Assembly: GCF_040219635.1 (NCBI RefSeq)
Contig: NZ_JAVJSC010000004.1
Coordinates: forward strand, 124,001 to 188,000
Source of the DNA: Pyruvatibacter sp.
Lineage (GTDB): Bacteria; Pseudomonadota; Alphaproteobacteria; CGMCC-115125
Direction: 5' to 3'
Length of the DNA: 64,000 nt
The notes under the pieces are model-generated. The model did no database searches. It had not been told where the DNA came from and saw nothing but the letters and a program-made list of their open reading frames with translations. The position numbers and the translations under genes are program-made. Every line of letters begins with the position of its first letter. Within the stretch, counting starts at the first letter, position 1. Below, one piece after another: positions 9,139 to 18,089 of this stretch.

Positions 9139-9342
9139 TTAGTCGCTGCCCGCAAGTGATGCTGCGGACACAATGGCCCGCGGCGTATCGTGGGGCACGC
9201 TGTATGTCACACCGACATGCAGCCCGGCGGCAAAGGCCACACCGGTAATGGATGCCAGCATCAACCCGGCCATCACAGTGGACGCACTGGGACCGCGACG
9301 CTTGGGCGGGAAAAACATCATTCGCTTGGACATTGGGCACAT
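9139..9342 (-). CDS. Small single-span membrane protein of unknown function
   Basis: 67 residues: a basic N-terminus (KRMMFFPPKRRG), one hydrophobic stretch (ASTVMAGLMLASITGVAFA) and a short C-terminal tail. No strong ribosome site, and no family recognised. It lies between the catabolic operon and the GTA-associated hydrolase and could belong to neither. Kept because the charge/hydrophobic pattern looks like a real small membrane protein; it could still be a chance frame. Confidence 0.4.
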   Translation of the reverse strand: MCPMSKRMMFFPPKRRGPSASTVMAGLMLASITGVAFAAGLHVGVTYSVPHDTPRAIVSAASLAGSD

Positions 9343-9492
9343 TCCACACTCAGACCCGAAACATGCGGGCCTTTACTTCAGACACTTCACTCCCGACACA
9401 GGAACCCATGACAAAGAATATTGAAGTATCTGCAGTATGCAGATGGTGCCTTAAGAAAACGCAAAGCCAAGTGTCGAAACACAATGCAATTT

Positions 9493-9942
9493 CTAGCGTT
9501 GGACTTGTTCGGCCGACACATAAAAAATGAGGTCACCAATAAGCGCTGTTGCAATGGCCTGCTGTGACCAGGGTGGTGCCTCATCGTGGCGGTGGCACAG
9601 GGTAGCACCGCATGTGGGGTCAGCCTCCTCCCCCGCTGCGACGCGGCACACACTTGCAATGGCACGCAGGTGCGCGCGGGACAGAGTCTTGCTGTGCGCT
9701 GACAGATTTTTGCGCGTGCTGCCACACGCACCAGCCAGACTGCCGTCGCCGTAGCTTGGATGTTCGGACCCAAGTGTATGCTTGTGAGCAAGGGCTGCTT
9801 TTCGACGGTTGTGGAGCATCTGTGCAATGGCAACAAAAGCAAGCGCGGGGCCACAGCCTGCCATTTGAACCGCAAGAGAACTCGCAGCAAGGATTTCACA
9901 CATCGTCGGTGCTTCAAGATGGGAGGGGGCAGACGACACCAC
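9493..9942 (-). CDS. SleB-like cell wall hydrolase, probably catalytically impaired; end of the GTA cluster
   Basis: 149 residues. The second half has the Hydrolase_2 (SleB) signature: 'AIAQMLHNRRKAALAH' (usual 'AVAxVVLNR'), 'ADPTCGATLCHRHDEAP' (usual 'DPTGGATxFHxxxxxP'), 'W' and 'ALIGDLIFY' (usual 'IGxHxFY'). About 18 residues before NR, family members have the catalytic Glu of 'EARGE'; this position is Met here and I see no substitute. SleB enzymes cleave peptidoglycan, and this one follows the GTA holin gene, so it would be the lysis enzyme. The missing acid suggests loss of function or a divergent active site. The first 13 residues may be untranslated, since a second Met (MCEILAAS) is available. 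Confidence 0.5.
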   Translation of the reverse strand: MVSSAPSHLEAPTMCEILAASSLAVQMAGCGPALAFVAIAQMLHNRRKAALAHKHTLGSEHPSYGDGSLAGACGSTRKNLSAHSKTLSRAHLRAIASVCRVAAGEEADPTCGATLCHRHDEAPPWSQQAIATALIGDLIFYVSAEQVQR

Positions 9943-10001
9943 TAAAACCGCTTCCTTTTTGTTGCTCGAACCCGGTAGTGGCAGTGACCGCCCATCCGTT
10001 C

Positions 10002-10017
10002 TAGGATTTTAATCCTA
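10002..10017. promoter_or_regulatory. Short dyad in the holin-hydrolase gap
   Basis: TAGGATT-TT-AATCCTA, 7-bp arms around 2 bases, in the roughly 200-base gap between the holin stop and the SleB-like start. It lies in AT-richer DNA than its surroundings. It could be an operator or a weak hairpin; the two-base centre argues against an RNA stem-loop. No second copy noticed. Confidence 0.3.
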
Positions 10018-10146
10018 TATGAACCTTTGCTGCCGCATCAACACCAATCTGATTTCAACAGCATGAAAAATGCACTGTGAGATTGCTGGGCGGTTTTGTA
10101 TGGGGCGGTCAGCTGCCCGGTCGGACGGTATTCGCACGGCAATACC

Positions 10147-10560
10147 TCAGTGCGGCCCGCCGCTGCTGCCGCGCCAATGCTGCATGGTCTTTTCGGCGGA
10201 GCGTCCCATCACATATCCGCCGACGCCGACAGTCAGCAGGTTCCACATCGGCGCTGGCAGGTCGAGCGTCACGGAAACGCCAAACAAAAGCTGGGCATAA
10301 GGAGCCAGCAAATAGTTGTTCACCAAAATAGCGGTGATCGACAACATCAGTATCGGTCGCCACTGGGCCGTCAGCGGATGCTCGCTTTGTGCCTCAGCCT
10401 TGATGATGGCGCCGGCAGCGCGCGTCAGCTCGGTATCGTTTGAGAGCGCCGCCATCTGAAGCTCATGCTTGAGCTTTGCGGCCATCTCTTTGTCGGGAAC
10501 CGCTTTGTCGATGATGCTGGCGACAGGGCCACCGAGAAACGACAGAAGTGCAGACAGCAT
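10147..10560 (-). CDS. GTA-type 3-TM holin
   Basis: 137 residues matching the 'holin of 3TMs, for gene-transfer release' family. A short N-terminal hydrophobic segment (LSALLSFLGGPVASII) is followed by an amphipathic linker 'DKEMAAKLKHELQMA'. Then comes 'AEAQSEHPLTAQWRPILML', the conserved hinge, and two membrane helices at about residues 68-90 and 98-115 with 'GGYVMGRSAEK' closing the protein. Holins open the inner membrane so that a peptidoglycan hydrolase can act and particles are released. In R. capsulatus the lysis genes are away from the main GTA cluster; here the holin lies directly behind the tail genes. Confidence 0.82.
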   Translation of the reverse strand: MLSALLSFLGGPVASIIDKAVPDKEMAAKLKHELQMAALSNDTELTRAAGAIIKAEAQSEHPLTAQWRPILMLSITAILVNNYLLAPYAQLLFGVSVTLDLPAPMWNLLTVGVGGYVMGRSAEKTMQHWRGSSGGPH

Positions 10561-10572
10561 ATTTCAATGCTC

Positions 10573-11277
10573 CTAGATAAAGTCGGGAATACGCAACTCA
10601 ATGACGTGCGCCGCTACGCGCACGGCCCCGGCAGTGAACGGACCGCCTGTTGCCGTAAAACGGATTGTCGTGTCGGCCGCATAGGGCGTGGGCGTCATGG
10701 CCGCGTTAAGCTGTGCATTGAGTGCTGGCCCGATGCCGGTTCCAAAGCGTTGCACATCGCCTGCAATACCCACATCAAATGCGGTCGCACCGGTTATTTC
10801 CTGCGACACCAGGCACGTGACGCCCATGAGAATGGACTGTTGTGGAATAACGAGCGCAGTATCCGAGGCTGATGCTGTGGCAAGCGTGTGTTCTTCAGAA
10901 ATGACCCTGGCAACCATGCCCGCGCCAAAGGCATCCATAATCTCAGGTTCGCGCCATTGGCTATTCGCGTAAGTGAGCGTTCGACCTTCGGCTGCCACAA
11001 AAGCGCGCCATCCATCGCGCGGGGTGTGGAAAACCCACACGCCATCCTGAAAGGCTGCAAGTTTGTTGTCTTGCCCGGCCCATGCCCCTGTTGCGCCTTG
11101 GGGCACAATATATCGCGTGCCATCAGCAGGAGATGCGGGCGGTGCGGCTGACATGCGGTCGGCTACTGATAGCTGCACCAGCAGGTCTAACGCCTGCAGG
11201 GATTCATTCAGCGTGACGTGTTTTTGCGCCTGAGCTGCCTCAAGCATGGGCAATTGCAGATTGGTGGTCTCAGACAT
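10573..11277 (-). CDS. DUF2793 domain protein, GTA/phage fibre or spike-like
   Basis: About 234 residues from 11277 (MSETTNLQLPML), overlapping the g15 stop by 8 bases. The N-terminal half is DUF2793: 'LEAAQAQKHVTLNESLQALD' near the start, then 'SPADGTRYIVPQGATGAW' and 'DGVWVFHTPRDGWRAFVAAE'. The C-terminal half (after 'ANSQWREPE') is a beta-rich region with Ala/Thr and 'TATGGPFTAGAVRVAAHVIEL', as in proteins that decorate GTA and phage particles. RcGTA has spike and fibre proteins encoded outside its core cluster; this could serve the same cell-binding task. Exact position on the particle is inference. Confidence 0.75.
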   Translation of the reverse strand: MSETTNLQLPMLEAAQAQKHVTLNESLQALDLLVQLSVADRMSAAPPASPADGTRYIVPQGATGAWAGQDNKLAAFQDGVWVFHTPRDGWRAFVAAEGRTLTYANSQWREPEIMDAFGAGMVARVISEEHTLATASASDTALVIPQQSILMGVTCLVSQEITGATAFDVGIAGDVQRFGTGIGPALNAQLNAAMTPTPYAADTTIRFTATGGPFTAGAVRVAAHVIELRIPDFI

Positions 11278-12838
11278 AAAGGGTGATCCTTCGTGGTGTG
11301 CCGCGGCCAAAGCTCGCGCTGATCTGGAAGACGTCGATGGTGAGAGAAGCGGGCATTGCCCCGAAGTCTGCTATCTGGTCCGCCTGCGGATAAACTGCGG
11401 TTGGCGTTACCGACGACAATGTGCGCACGGCGAGCCCGCCGTTGATCACATCGAGTTCATAGCGCTCTTCATCTTCGCCCAGCGGCACATCAAGCTGCTC
11501 CCATGCGTCACCGTTGATGCGCGTGCGCCGCTTCCACGTAACCTGCACATCGCCATTTGCGCTGCGGGTCGCGCGCACATGGGCGGGGCTGAGGGGGCGC
11601 AGGCCGACACCTGCAAACGAAGATTGCTGCGTGGTATATGAAGGCGAGGACATGTCGAGAGGGGAAGGTCCGTAGCGCCAGTTGAAAGGAAAACCACGCT
11701 CGCCAGCCGATAGCCCTACCTGGCGCAAGGCACCTGTCAGCAATACAAAACGGCTGCCCGCAGAAAGTGGGTTGGCGATTTGCATTTCAGTGCCCGCCTG
11801 CCCGCGCAGCATCAATGAGACGTCATATGTATCTGGTGCGACCAGTTCTGCCGTCTGGAACTGAATGACCTCAAAGCCCTGCGCCTGTGTGCCGACGGCG
11901 GCGACATTGGCGCCGCCAAGCACAGCAAGCGCACTGGCGCTTTCAAGTTCACCGTTAAACATCCGTACCCGGACCTTATTACCCCGATCCCACCTGTTGG
12001 AGGGGCCAGGATACAGATCCCATTCAGTTTCACCCATGACCGCGGGCGCAGACACGGCGCTATCCAGCACAAACCCATCATCACCAGCAGACCGATAGAC
12101 AGAGACGCTGCCGGGCCAGGGAGACGCGAGCGCTGCCATTTGCGGGGCATGGGGTGCTTCGTCACCACACAGCAAAGGCAGATCAAGAAACACAAGATCA
12201 ATCGCTCCGAATACCGGAGGAGTAACAGGCAGGGTGTCGCGGGAAGGTGCTGCCAATGCACCGAATATGCCCGGCTCCGTCGCAACCGCGTCAGCGTCAC
12301 GCGACAGACCATCGGCGAGACGAAGCAGGCGCACGGTATAGGCCCGCCCGTTGGCATCAATGCGAATGACATCGCCGGGATCAAGCGCAAGCTGGGATGG
12401 CGGCAAAGAAAAGCGTGCCTGCTCACGGGCAACCCAGGCATCCTGCAGACCGGTTTCGGCAATACGCACGGCGTCTTCGTGACGCAGCACCAGTGGCAGG
12501 GCTGTTCCCGTCACGCGATCCGACCGCGATACATGACGGCGCGCATCAATGGCCGCCTGCCTGTAGTCGGCATTTGCTTCTATGTAGGTCAGCTTGCTTG
12601 TGGTTGGCAGATCAGTTTCCTGCGCCCGCGTAATTTCCACGGACGAAGCAGCGCTGCCCTGTGGCACTGCCATGTGGCTGTCATCGACAAGGGCGCTTAC
12701 CTGCGCGCCGCGATGGGCAAACCGAATAACGCCCTCACTCTCGACAGCCTCAAAAAAATAGGCCTGCATGAGAGGGCCAAGAGCTGCCCGCACATCCATG
12801 GCGCGGTCAATCACAAAGCCTTCGACAATGCCGGACAA
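11270..12838 (-). pseudogene. GTA g15 tail-tip (baseplate multidomain) protein, C-terminal fragment
   Basis: 522 residues forming the last third of the g15 'megatron' protein that closes the GTA tail tip. The frame opens before 12838, where a TTG would have to serve as start: codons upstream read ...YDVSGLSGIVEGFVIDRAMD, which continues the end of the central fragment ('MIEQGFTAL') if one base is removed from the TTTA at 12852-12855. Visible: phage tail-type repeats with 'LRHEDAVRIAETGLQDAW', 'SLPPSQLALDPGDVIRID' and a terminal beta-rich region 'AHVRATRSANGDVQVTWKRR'. I treat it as part of a broken gene. Independent translation from TTG cannot be excluded. Confidence 0.75.
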
Positions 12839-12848
12839 GCCGCTGACA

Positions 12849-14747
12849 TCATAAAGCTGTAAATCCCTGTTCGATCATCAGTTGTGCGACCAGACGGCCC
12901 AGCGGCACAGCGCCCAGGCGACCAGTCAGCCAATGACCAAGCCGCCAGTTCGCGCCGTCTGACCACAGGCGGGCGTTTTGAGGAAAAGCGGGATAAGGCC
13001 GTGCGTCCCAGGTCCATACATGCATGGCGTCGGGATCAACCATGCGCCCGGCATATACAGGAGAGACGGGATTGTTCGCGTCCGCAAACCCTTCCGTACC
13101 TGGCGTCCAATGCGCATGGTGGGCCAGCAGATATTGCCGCTGAATGACATCATCGCGCTGCCCTCGTGAGAAATGCGGCAGCTTGCTTTCTGCTGACTTC
13201 GGGTCGAAAAAAACATTTGGCTGGTTGGTGCCACGGTCCACAGCGGGGCAACCGATTTCAGTAAACCAGATGGGTTTTGAGGCTGGCTGCCATGCCGTGG
13301 CACTGCTGCTCTCAACACCCGCAACACGGTTGACGTGCGCATTTGACCACCAGTTGACCAGATCCTTGTAGCGAAACACCCATGGCTTGCCTGCAGCACC
13401 ATCGGTGATCGGAGAGCGGGTTTGTGTGTGCCGGTCCGCGTCGCTTGCGTAAAACCAGTCATATCCCTCAGCGCCCGCGATGTTGCCTTTGAGGTACTCA
13501 AGGTCATGAATTGCAGGAGCGCCTGCCAACGCATCCGCATGGGACTGGCCATTGCGCCAGTCTGACAGGGGCATGTAGTTGTCAATGCCAACGGCATCTA
13601 TGTTGGGTGAGGCCCACAAAGGGTCCAGATGAAACGTCACGTCACCGGATCCGTCCTGCGGGTGGTGGCCAAAATACTCTGACCAATCGGCGGCGTAGGT
13701 AATGTCCGTGGTGCTGCCCAGAACGGTGCGTACGTCTGCGGCAAGCTGCACAAGGGCGGAGACTGCGGGGTATCCAAGATTATCCCGCGACCATGTAAGA
13801 CCACGCAACTCCGTACCGATGAGAAAAGCTGAAACACCGCCTGCCGCCTTGCACAAATGTGCGTAGTGCAGCACCTGTCGCCGGTAGGACCATTCCTCAG
13901 GGCCGGTGTAGGTCACGGTTGTTCCGGACACCTGAAAGTCTGCTACGGTCGCGGTTCCGAAAAAAGCATCAATCTGAGTTGTCGCGGCAGACGTTTTATC
14001 CGGCGAACCGCTGACACCGGGTGCCGGCGACACAGTGATGCGGCCGCGCCACGGATAGGCGGACTGGCCCTGAATGCCCGTGTACGGATCAACCAGCGTG
14101 TTGCCCGGCACGATGTCCATCATGATGAACGGAAAAAACGTGACGGCGATACCACGCGCGGCAAGGTCTGTGAGGGCTGACACAACGCTTGCATCGGACG
14201 GCGTGCCGCCAAAGGCCGGGCGATTCTCAACCGTGCTGACGGGCAATGCGGTTGCGCGGGTTAACCCAGCGACGGCCCATGATGACGGTGTGGTGAGTGT
14301 GTCGGCACGCTCGGTTTTGGGACGTACAGTGCATGAGCCTGCCTGCAGATCATCCCCGAACCACGTTACTACCAGACCAGCACGCGCAAGGTTGGGGCAG
14401 GTGTCCTGAAGCTGGTCGATTGCGACCTGCCAATCCGTGCCGCCCAATGCATTGTTGGTGTTAACGGGTTGTGAGCCACCGCCGGGAAATGTCTTGGTGA
14501 TGGGGCCGGGGTCATAGCCAAACTCGGTAGCACCGGGAATGATGGTAACGGCCTTGATCTTTGCCTCAACATCGTTAAGCGCGCGAAACACCTCCACCTG
14601 AAGCTGCGGCAGGCGGTTGCCGAACGGGGCCAGGGCCATGCGTTCGAACACAACATACGCAAGCCCGCGAAAGCCAGGTACACGGCCTGCGCCCTCCACC
14701 GCTTCCAGCAGCGGGTCGGCGACCTGTGTTTCGCTTCCGGTATGCAC
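12849..14747 (-). pseudogene. GTA g15 tail-tip protein, central fragment with TIM-barrel-like domain
   Basis: 632 residues from a GTG at 14747, but the frame stays open upstream to about 14905 and there encodes 'IEYRYFANFALGLCEGPITR', the expected continuation of the N-terminal fragment. Contains 'GFRGLAYVVFERMALAPFGN', the GTA TIM-barrel-like (glycoside-hydrolase-like) domain with 'VSAFLIGTELRGLTW' and 'NIDAVGIDNYMPLSDWR', and 'KPIWFTEIGCPAVDRGTNQP'. It ends 'LMIEQGFTAL' at a TGA created by a one-base shift. In other GTAs one protein of about 1300 residues covers all three fragments. Confidence 0.8.
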
Positions 14748-14764
14748 CCGGTAGGTGATACCGC

Positions 14765-15289
14765 TCAGGTTAAGCAGCTTGCCGTCGGCCCAGATACGGC
14801 CGATGCGGGTAATCGGGCCTTCGCAGAGGCCAAGCGCGAAATTGGCAAAGTAGCGATATTCAATTGTGGTTGTGCGGGTGGTGGTTGTGCTGGTTCCGCC
14901 CCTCCCCCACCACCGCCCTTGCCGCCTCCGCCGCCGGACGCTGTGGCTGTTGCCTCGTGAACGGTTTCCACAACCTGTTCTTCAAAGTCGGTTGCCCAGA
15001 TGAGTTGACCGGACAGTCGCACCCGGCCATAGGCGCGGGGAATAGCTGCGCCTTCGCTTGATGCCATGACCTGAAGGTCTGACATGCGCGGGCCTTCGCG
15101 GCTTGATTGGAGCAGCGTGTGTTGACCGGCGGGCGCAAAAAGCTGCTGGTCAATGAGCGAGCCAAGACCTGAGCCAATGGCTCCGCCGATCGCAGCACCT
15201 GAAAGTGACGCGCCCAGAAACGAGATGCCTGATGGCAGCAGCGCACTGCCCGCCGCAGCCCCGGCAGTTGAAAGCAGAAGAGATGCCAT
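14765..15289 (-). pseudogene. GTA g15 tail-tip protein, N-terminal fragment
   Basis: 174-residue frame. Residues 1-60 are a hydrophobic Gly/Ser/Ala-rich segment (GAAIGGAIGSGLGSLID). Then come the conserved g15 opening 'GPRMSDLQVMASSEGAAIPR', 'YGRVRLSGQLIWATDFEE', and a glycine run. After the glycine run (about residue 128) the frame turns into Pro/Gln-rich sequence unlike any g15, while the neighbouring frame (one G needed in the C-runs at 14899-14908, plus strand) reads 'TSTTTTRTTTIEYRYFANFA', the expected sequence. So residues after about 128 are out of frame. Follows the NlpC/P60 gene by 9 bases. Confidence 0.78.
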
Positions 15290-15298
15290 GACGGCCCG

Positions 15299-15745
15299 CT
15301 ATGAAATGTGAGTGTGAGGTGGCCAGCGAAAGGCGAATGCAAGGCGTGCGTGCCACCAGCGGCCAAGGCTCGTCCGGCAGACTTCACGGCCGGCATACGC
15401 GTGAATCATTGTGTCGCCGGCGGCCAGAATGCCCGCGTGCTTGGCAGGGGCTGTTGGTGTCATGCGAAACAGCAGCACGTCGCCCGGCGCAGCATCACCA
15501 AGCGGGACCGGCTGCAGATGACGCGCGGCGGCATCGTGCAGGGTTTCGGTTCGTGTTGCCTCCGCCCAATCCGCTGTATAGGCGGGCGGGACTTCGGGTT
15601 CACTGCCATACAGTTCGCGATAGATGCCACGGATGAGACCAAGGCAATCCGTGCCTGCCCCTTTGCGGCTGGCCTGATGATGATAGGGCGTGCCGAGCCA
15701 TGAGGTGGCAATCGCCAGCACCCGGGCGGCGTTGGGTGGTGTCAT
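15299..15745 (-). CDS. GTA g14, NlpC/P60 family peptidase
   Basis: 148 residues. Catalytic Cys34 in 'GTDCLGLIRG', His103 in 'AKHAGIL' and a third polar residue at His115 ('MIHAYAG'), the NlpC/P60 triad in its family positions. In the RcGTA particle this protein is thought to cut peptidoglycan during DNA entry. 'LGTPYHHQASRKGAGTDCLG' is the usual lead-in. Sits between g13 and g15 as in other GTAs. All key residues are present. Confidence 0.9.
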   Translation of the reverse strand: MTPPNAARVLAIATSWLGTPYHHQASRKGAGTDCLGLIRGIYRELYGSEPEVPPAYTADWAEATRTETLHDAAARHLQPVPLGDAAPGDVLLFRMTPTAPAKHAGILAAGDTMIHAYAGREVCRTSLGRWWHARLAFAFRWPPHTHIS

Positions 15746-15757
15746 GGGCGTATGTCC

Positions 15758-16645
15758 TTACTGCAGCGAACCGCCGGTGTGGCCGTCGCCGCGGCGTGGA
15801 TAACTTGTGACGAAGTCGTTGCCAGGCATCAGCGGGGAGCCGCGAAAATTGACGCCATTGGCAAAACGTGCGCGACAAGTTGTGAAGGTCTTGTCGCAGC
15901 CCGCCGTCACCACAAACGCATCGCCTACGTTCATGCTCTGGGGCGGACTCTGCCAAAGCTCGATTGTGGCATTTGTTGCACTGCGAATGTGGCCACGCAC
16001 CTCAAGGGGAATGTCTGTATTACTGCCGGAAGAAAAGATCAGCAGGCCGCGGGCGAACCAGTCGCTGGTGAACGCGTCAAGGCCGGTTACATCAACCGTG
16101 CGACCATCGATGACAGCGGCAACTGTGCCGGTACCGCGAAAGGATGAGCCGGAGAGATCGACGCCGCAGCGGGCGTCCCCCAACACCGCATCACAGGTGA
16201 ACTGATAGATACGGCCCGTGGGCTGGTTCAGCTTATGTGCCAGGCCGCGTATTTCAGCACGGAACGCTGAACGTCCGCGCGATACCTCCCCCAGATTTCC
16301 CTTACGCATCAACACGCGCTGTTGAGGGTCAGCCCAGTTCACGCGCCAGATCTCGACATCGGCATCGTCAAACAAGCCGGCTGCCAAATCGGCTTCCGAC
16401 AATCTGTCTGACGACAATGCGCCGACCACATCAAGATTATCAACGGCCAGCCCGGACGAGCTTTCTATGGCGCTGGCGCTCATGCCCGCTACGGCTTCGA
16501 ACACCACACCGCCAAACATGATGTCTGCATCGTGGTCCGTGAAGCCAAAGGCTGTGTCGTCGTTGCGGGTCAGCTTCCAGCAATGGCACAGGGTTGTGGT
16601 GCCCCCATCAAGGTGGGCCTGAAACTCAGGTGACAGAGATTTCAC
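15758..16645 (-). CDS. GTA g13, DUF2163 tail hub protein
   Basis: 295 residues, normal length. N-terminal 'FQAHLDGGTTTLCHCWKLTR' and 'GFTDHDADIMFGGVVFEA' are the DUF2163 hallmark, and the C-terminal part ends 'GCDKTFTTCRARFANGVNFR' then 'NDFVTSYPRRGDGHTGGSLQ' with three Cys. RcGTA g13 forms an iron-sulfur-bearing hub at the tail tip, and the conserved Cys here fit that role. The start overlaps the g12 stop by 4 bases (ATGA), so the genes are coupled. Confidence 0.9.
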   Translation of the reverse strand: MKSLSPEFQAHLDGGTTTLCHCWKLTRNDDTAFGFTDHDADIMFGGVVFEAVAGMSASAIESSSGLAVDNLDVVGALSSDRLSEADLAAGLFDDADVEIWRVNWADPQQRVLMRKGNLGEVSRGRSAFRAEIRGLAHKLNQPTGRIYQFTCDAVLGDARCGVDLSGSSFRGTGTVAAVIDGRTVDVTGLDAFTSDWFARGLLIFSSGSNTDIPLEVRGHIRSATNATIELWQSPPQSMNVGDAFVVTAGCDKTFTTCRARFANGVNFRGSPLMPGNDFVTSYPRRGDGHTGGSLQ

Positions 16646-17280
16646 AGCCGCACCTCGACGATTGGAATGGAAGGAATGTCACCCGCCACAAAGTCACTGA
16701 TGCGAATATCCAGATAGTCCGTGTCGAAGCGAACGGGAACGTCAAATTCAAAACCGGCCGTCACTGTTTCGCCCTCGGCAGGAATGCTCAGGAATGCAAA
16801 TGTGATCTGGCCGGTTGCAGCATCGACCGTGAACTCAGAGCCCTGCGTTTTTTCGTTCCCCTCCACTGCGACATGCACAGATGTGACGACAGGTTTAAGA
16901 ATCGTGCGCACGTAAGTCTCGCCGCCGCTGAGATAGGTTTTTGATAGCTGGAACGTATCGGTGACGCCGTCTCCCTGCCCCAGCCTCTGATCCGTGGCGC
17001 TTGTCTGCTGTTGCGGCGCGCAGGACTTGAAGTCGCTGTGATCCTTGAAGCGGAAGCCATGCAGGCGGCCCTTGCGGGCTTCAAAGAACGCAATCGCCTC
17101 GTGCAGATCATCGCGGGACCGCACACCGAAGCCTGCGTTGAACCGACGGCGTGATTGCGACCAGGGTGTGTTGCGTTCCTCGTGGCCGCTGGCGAGCTCG
17201 ACAATTTCCGTGCGGCGTTCAGGGCCACCGGACGACCCAAACGCAATGGCTGTGGGAAACCGGACTTCGTGAAAGGCCAT
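16642..17280 (-). CDS. GTA g12, DUF2460 distal tail protein
   Basis: 212 residues, full length. DUF2460 marks: 'FHEVRFPTAIAFGSSGGPER', 'EVVELASGHEERN'-like 'IVELASGHEERNTPWSQSRR', 'FEARKGRLHGFRFKDHSDF' and the terminal 'DYLDIRISDFVAGDIPSIPI'. In RcGTA this protein forms the distal tail ring that links tube to hub. Coupled to g13 downstream. Confidence 0.9.
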   Translation of the reverse strand: MAFHEVRFPTAIAFGSSGGPERRTEIVELASGHEERNTPWSQSRRRFNAGFGVRSRDDLHEAIAFFEARKGRLHGFRFKDHSDFKSCAPQQQTSATDQRLGQGDGVTDTFQLSKTYLSGGETYVRTILKPVVTSVHVAVEGNEKTQGSEFTVDAATGQITFAFLSIPAEGETVTAGFEFDVPVRFDTDYLDIRISDFVAGDIPSIPIVEVRL

Positions 17281-17289
17281 GTTCTGTCC

Positions 17290-17880
17290 TCAGGCGTTGC
17301 GGTTGGCGCGTGACAGGGCACGGCTCATCACGCCGGCAATCTGTGCTTCTGATTTGCGGAATGACTGCGCGTCCGGCGTTGTGATGTTCACGGTCACGGA
17401 TATGGGGTGCGCGCCGCCTTGTGAGGCAACGCCAAGTTTGCCGTCTGCGCCGCGTGTCAGAGGCATGATGGCTTCGGGGCCTGCTTCACCCATCAGGCCG
17501 GTGCCGTTGCGCATGGGAAAAGCCGTGGGGCCTGAAACCACACCGCCACGCGCAAAAGCAGTTGGTCGGCCGCCTGCCACGACCGCCCCGTTGGCCGCGC
17601 CAAACAGACCACCAAACACGTTGCCCAGTGCTGACGATGCCGCGTCCTGCAGCGGGTTCATGGCGGCGGAAAGCGCTGACCGCGACAACTCCAAAGCGAT
17701 ATTGCGCAAGACATCAGACAGGGATTCACCGCTGACAATTGCCTGCTCAAGAGCTGAGGTTAGCGAGCTGCCAAGCGTATCGCCAACATCCTGCGCGATG
17801 CCGCTTATCTCGTTCAGGCCAGACACCAGATCTGAGGTGTCCGCGGCGATCTTAACAGTAATACCGTCGATCTCATTCAT
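17290..17880 (-). CDS. GTA g11, short tape measure-like tail protein
   Basis: 196 residues. Helical N-terminus (ITVKIAADTSDLVSGLNEIS), a central Ala/Gly-rich stretch 'LGNVFGGLFGAANGAVVAGG' and 'ARGGVVSGPTAFPMRNGTGL' followed by 'MGEAGPEAIMPLTRGADGKL', the motif shared by lambda-type tape measure C-termini. The small size is normal for GTAs, whose tails are short. Starts 4 bases inside the end of the preceding small gene. Confidence 0.88.
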   Translation of the reverse strand: MNEIDGITVKIAADTSDLVSGLNEISGIAQDVGDTLGSSLTSALEQAIVSGESLSDVLRNIALELSRSALSAAMNPLQDAASSALGNVFGGLFGAANGAVVAGGRPTAFARGGVVSGPTAFPMRNGTGLMGEAGPEAIMPLTRGADGKLGVASQGGAHPISVTVNITTPDAQSFRKSEAQIAGVMSRALSRANRNA

Positions 17881-18089
17881 TGGTCGGGACAGGCCTCCAT
17901 GAGCTGTAAAAGATCCCGCCGCGCCAGGGGGGAGGGCGCGGCGGGCCGGGCCGTGACGGGTGCCGTCGCGCCATCAAGTGCGCGCACGAGTTCACTCGGC
18001 GTCATGGCCCAAAACTGTGTGGGCGGAAGGGCGACCAGGCCCAAGCCTGTCTGCATCACGCGCTGCCAGGGAAAGCTGACAGCGCTGAT
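17877..18089 (-). CDS. GTA g10.1-like small tail assembly protein, start uncertain (possible ATC)
   Basis: Short frame of about 70 residues containing 'SFPWQRVMQTGLGLVALPPT' and 'FWAMTPSELVRALDG', matching the phage_TAC-like small protein found between g10 and g11 ('FPW..LM..GLG.L.L.P..FW..TP.EL'). The conserved part begins before the first ATG (18056) or GTG (18059). The only codon that would keep it and couple to g10 is ATC at 18087-18089, forming TAATC with the g10 stop where TAATG would be expected. Either a rare ATC start is used or the start codon has mutated. The long upstream frame to 18281 is the g10 shadow. Confidence 0.6.
   Translation of the reverse strand: MSAVSFPWQRVMQTGLGLVALPPTQFWAMTPSELVRALDGATAPVTARPAAPSPLARRDLLQLMEACPDQ

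Noticed and set aside
12140..12862. Long plus-strand frame of 240 codons inside the g15 region
   Set aside because: It is antisense to g15, which has clear GTA homology over this stretch; composition is that of a shadow frame.
14896..14915. Programmed -1 ribosomal frameshift as the default reading of g15
   Set aside because: No clear slippery heptamer or downstream pseudoknot seen, and g15 is a single frame in other GTAs as far as I know. Kept only as an alternative in the finding.
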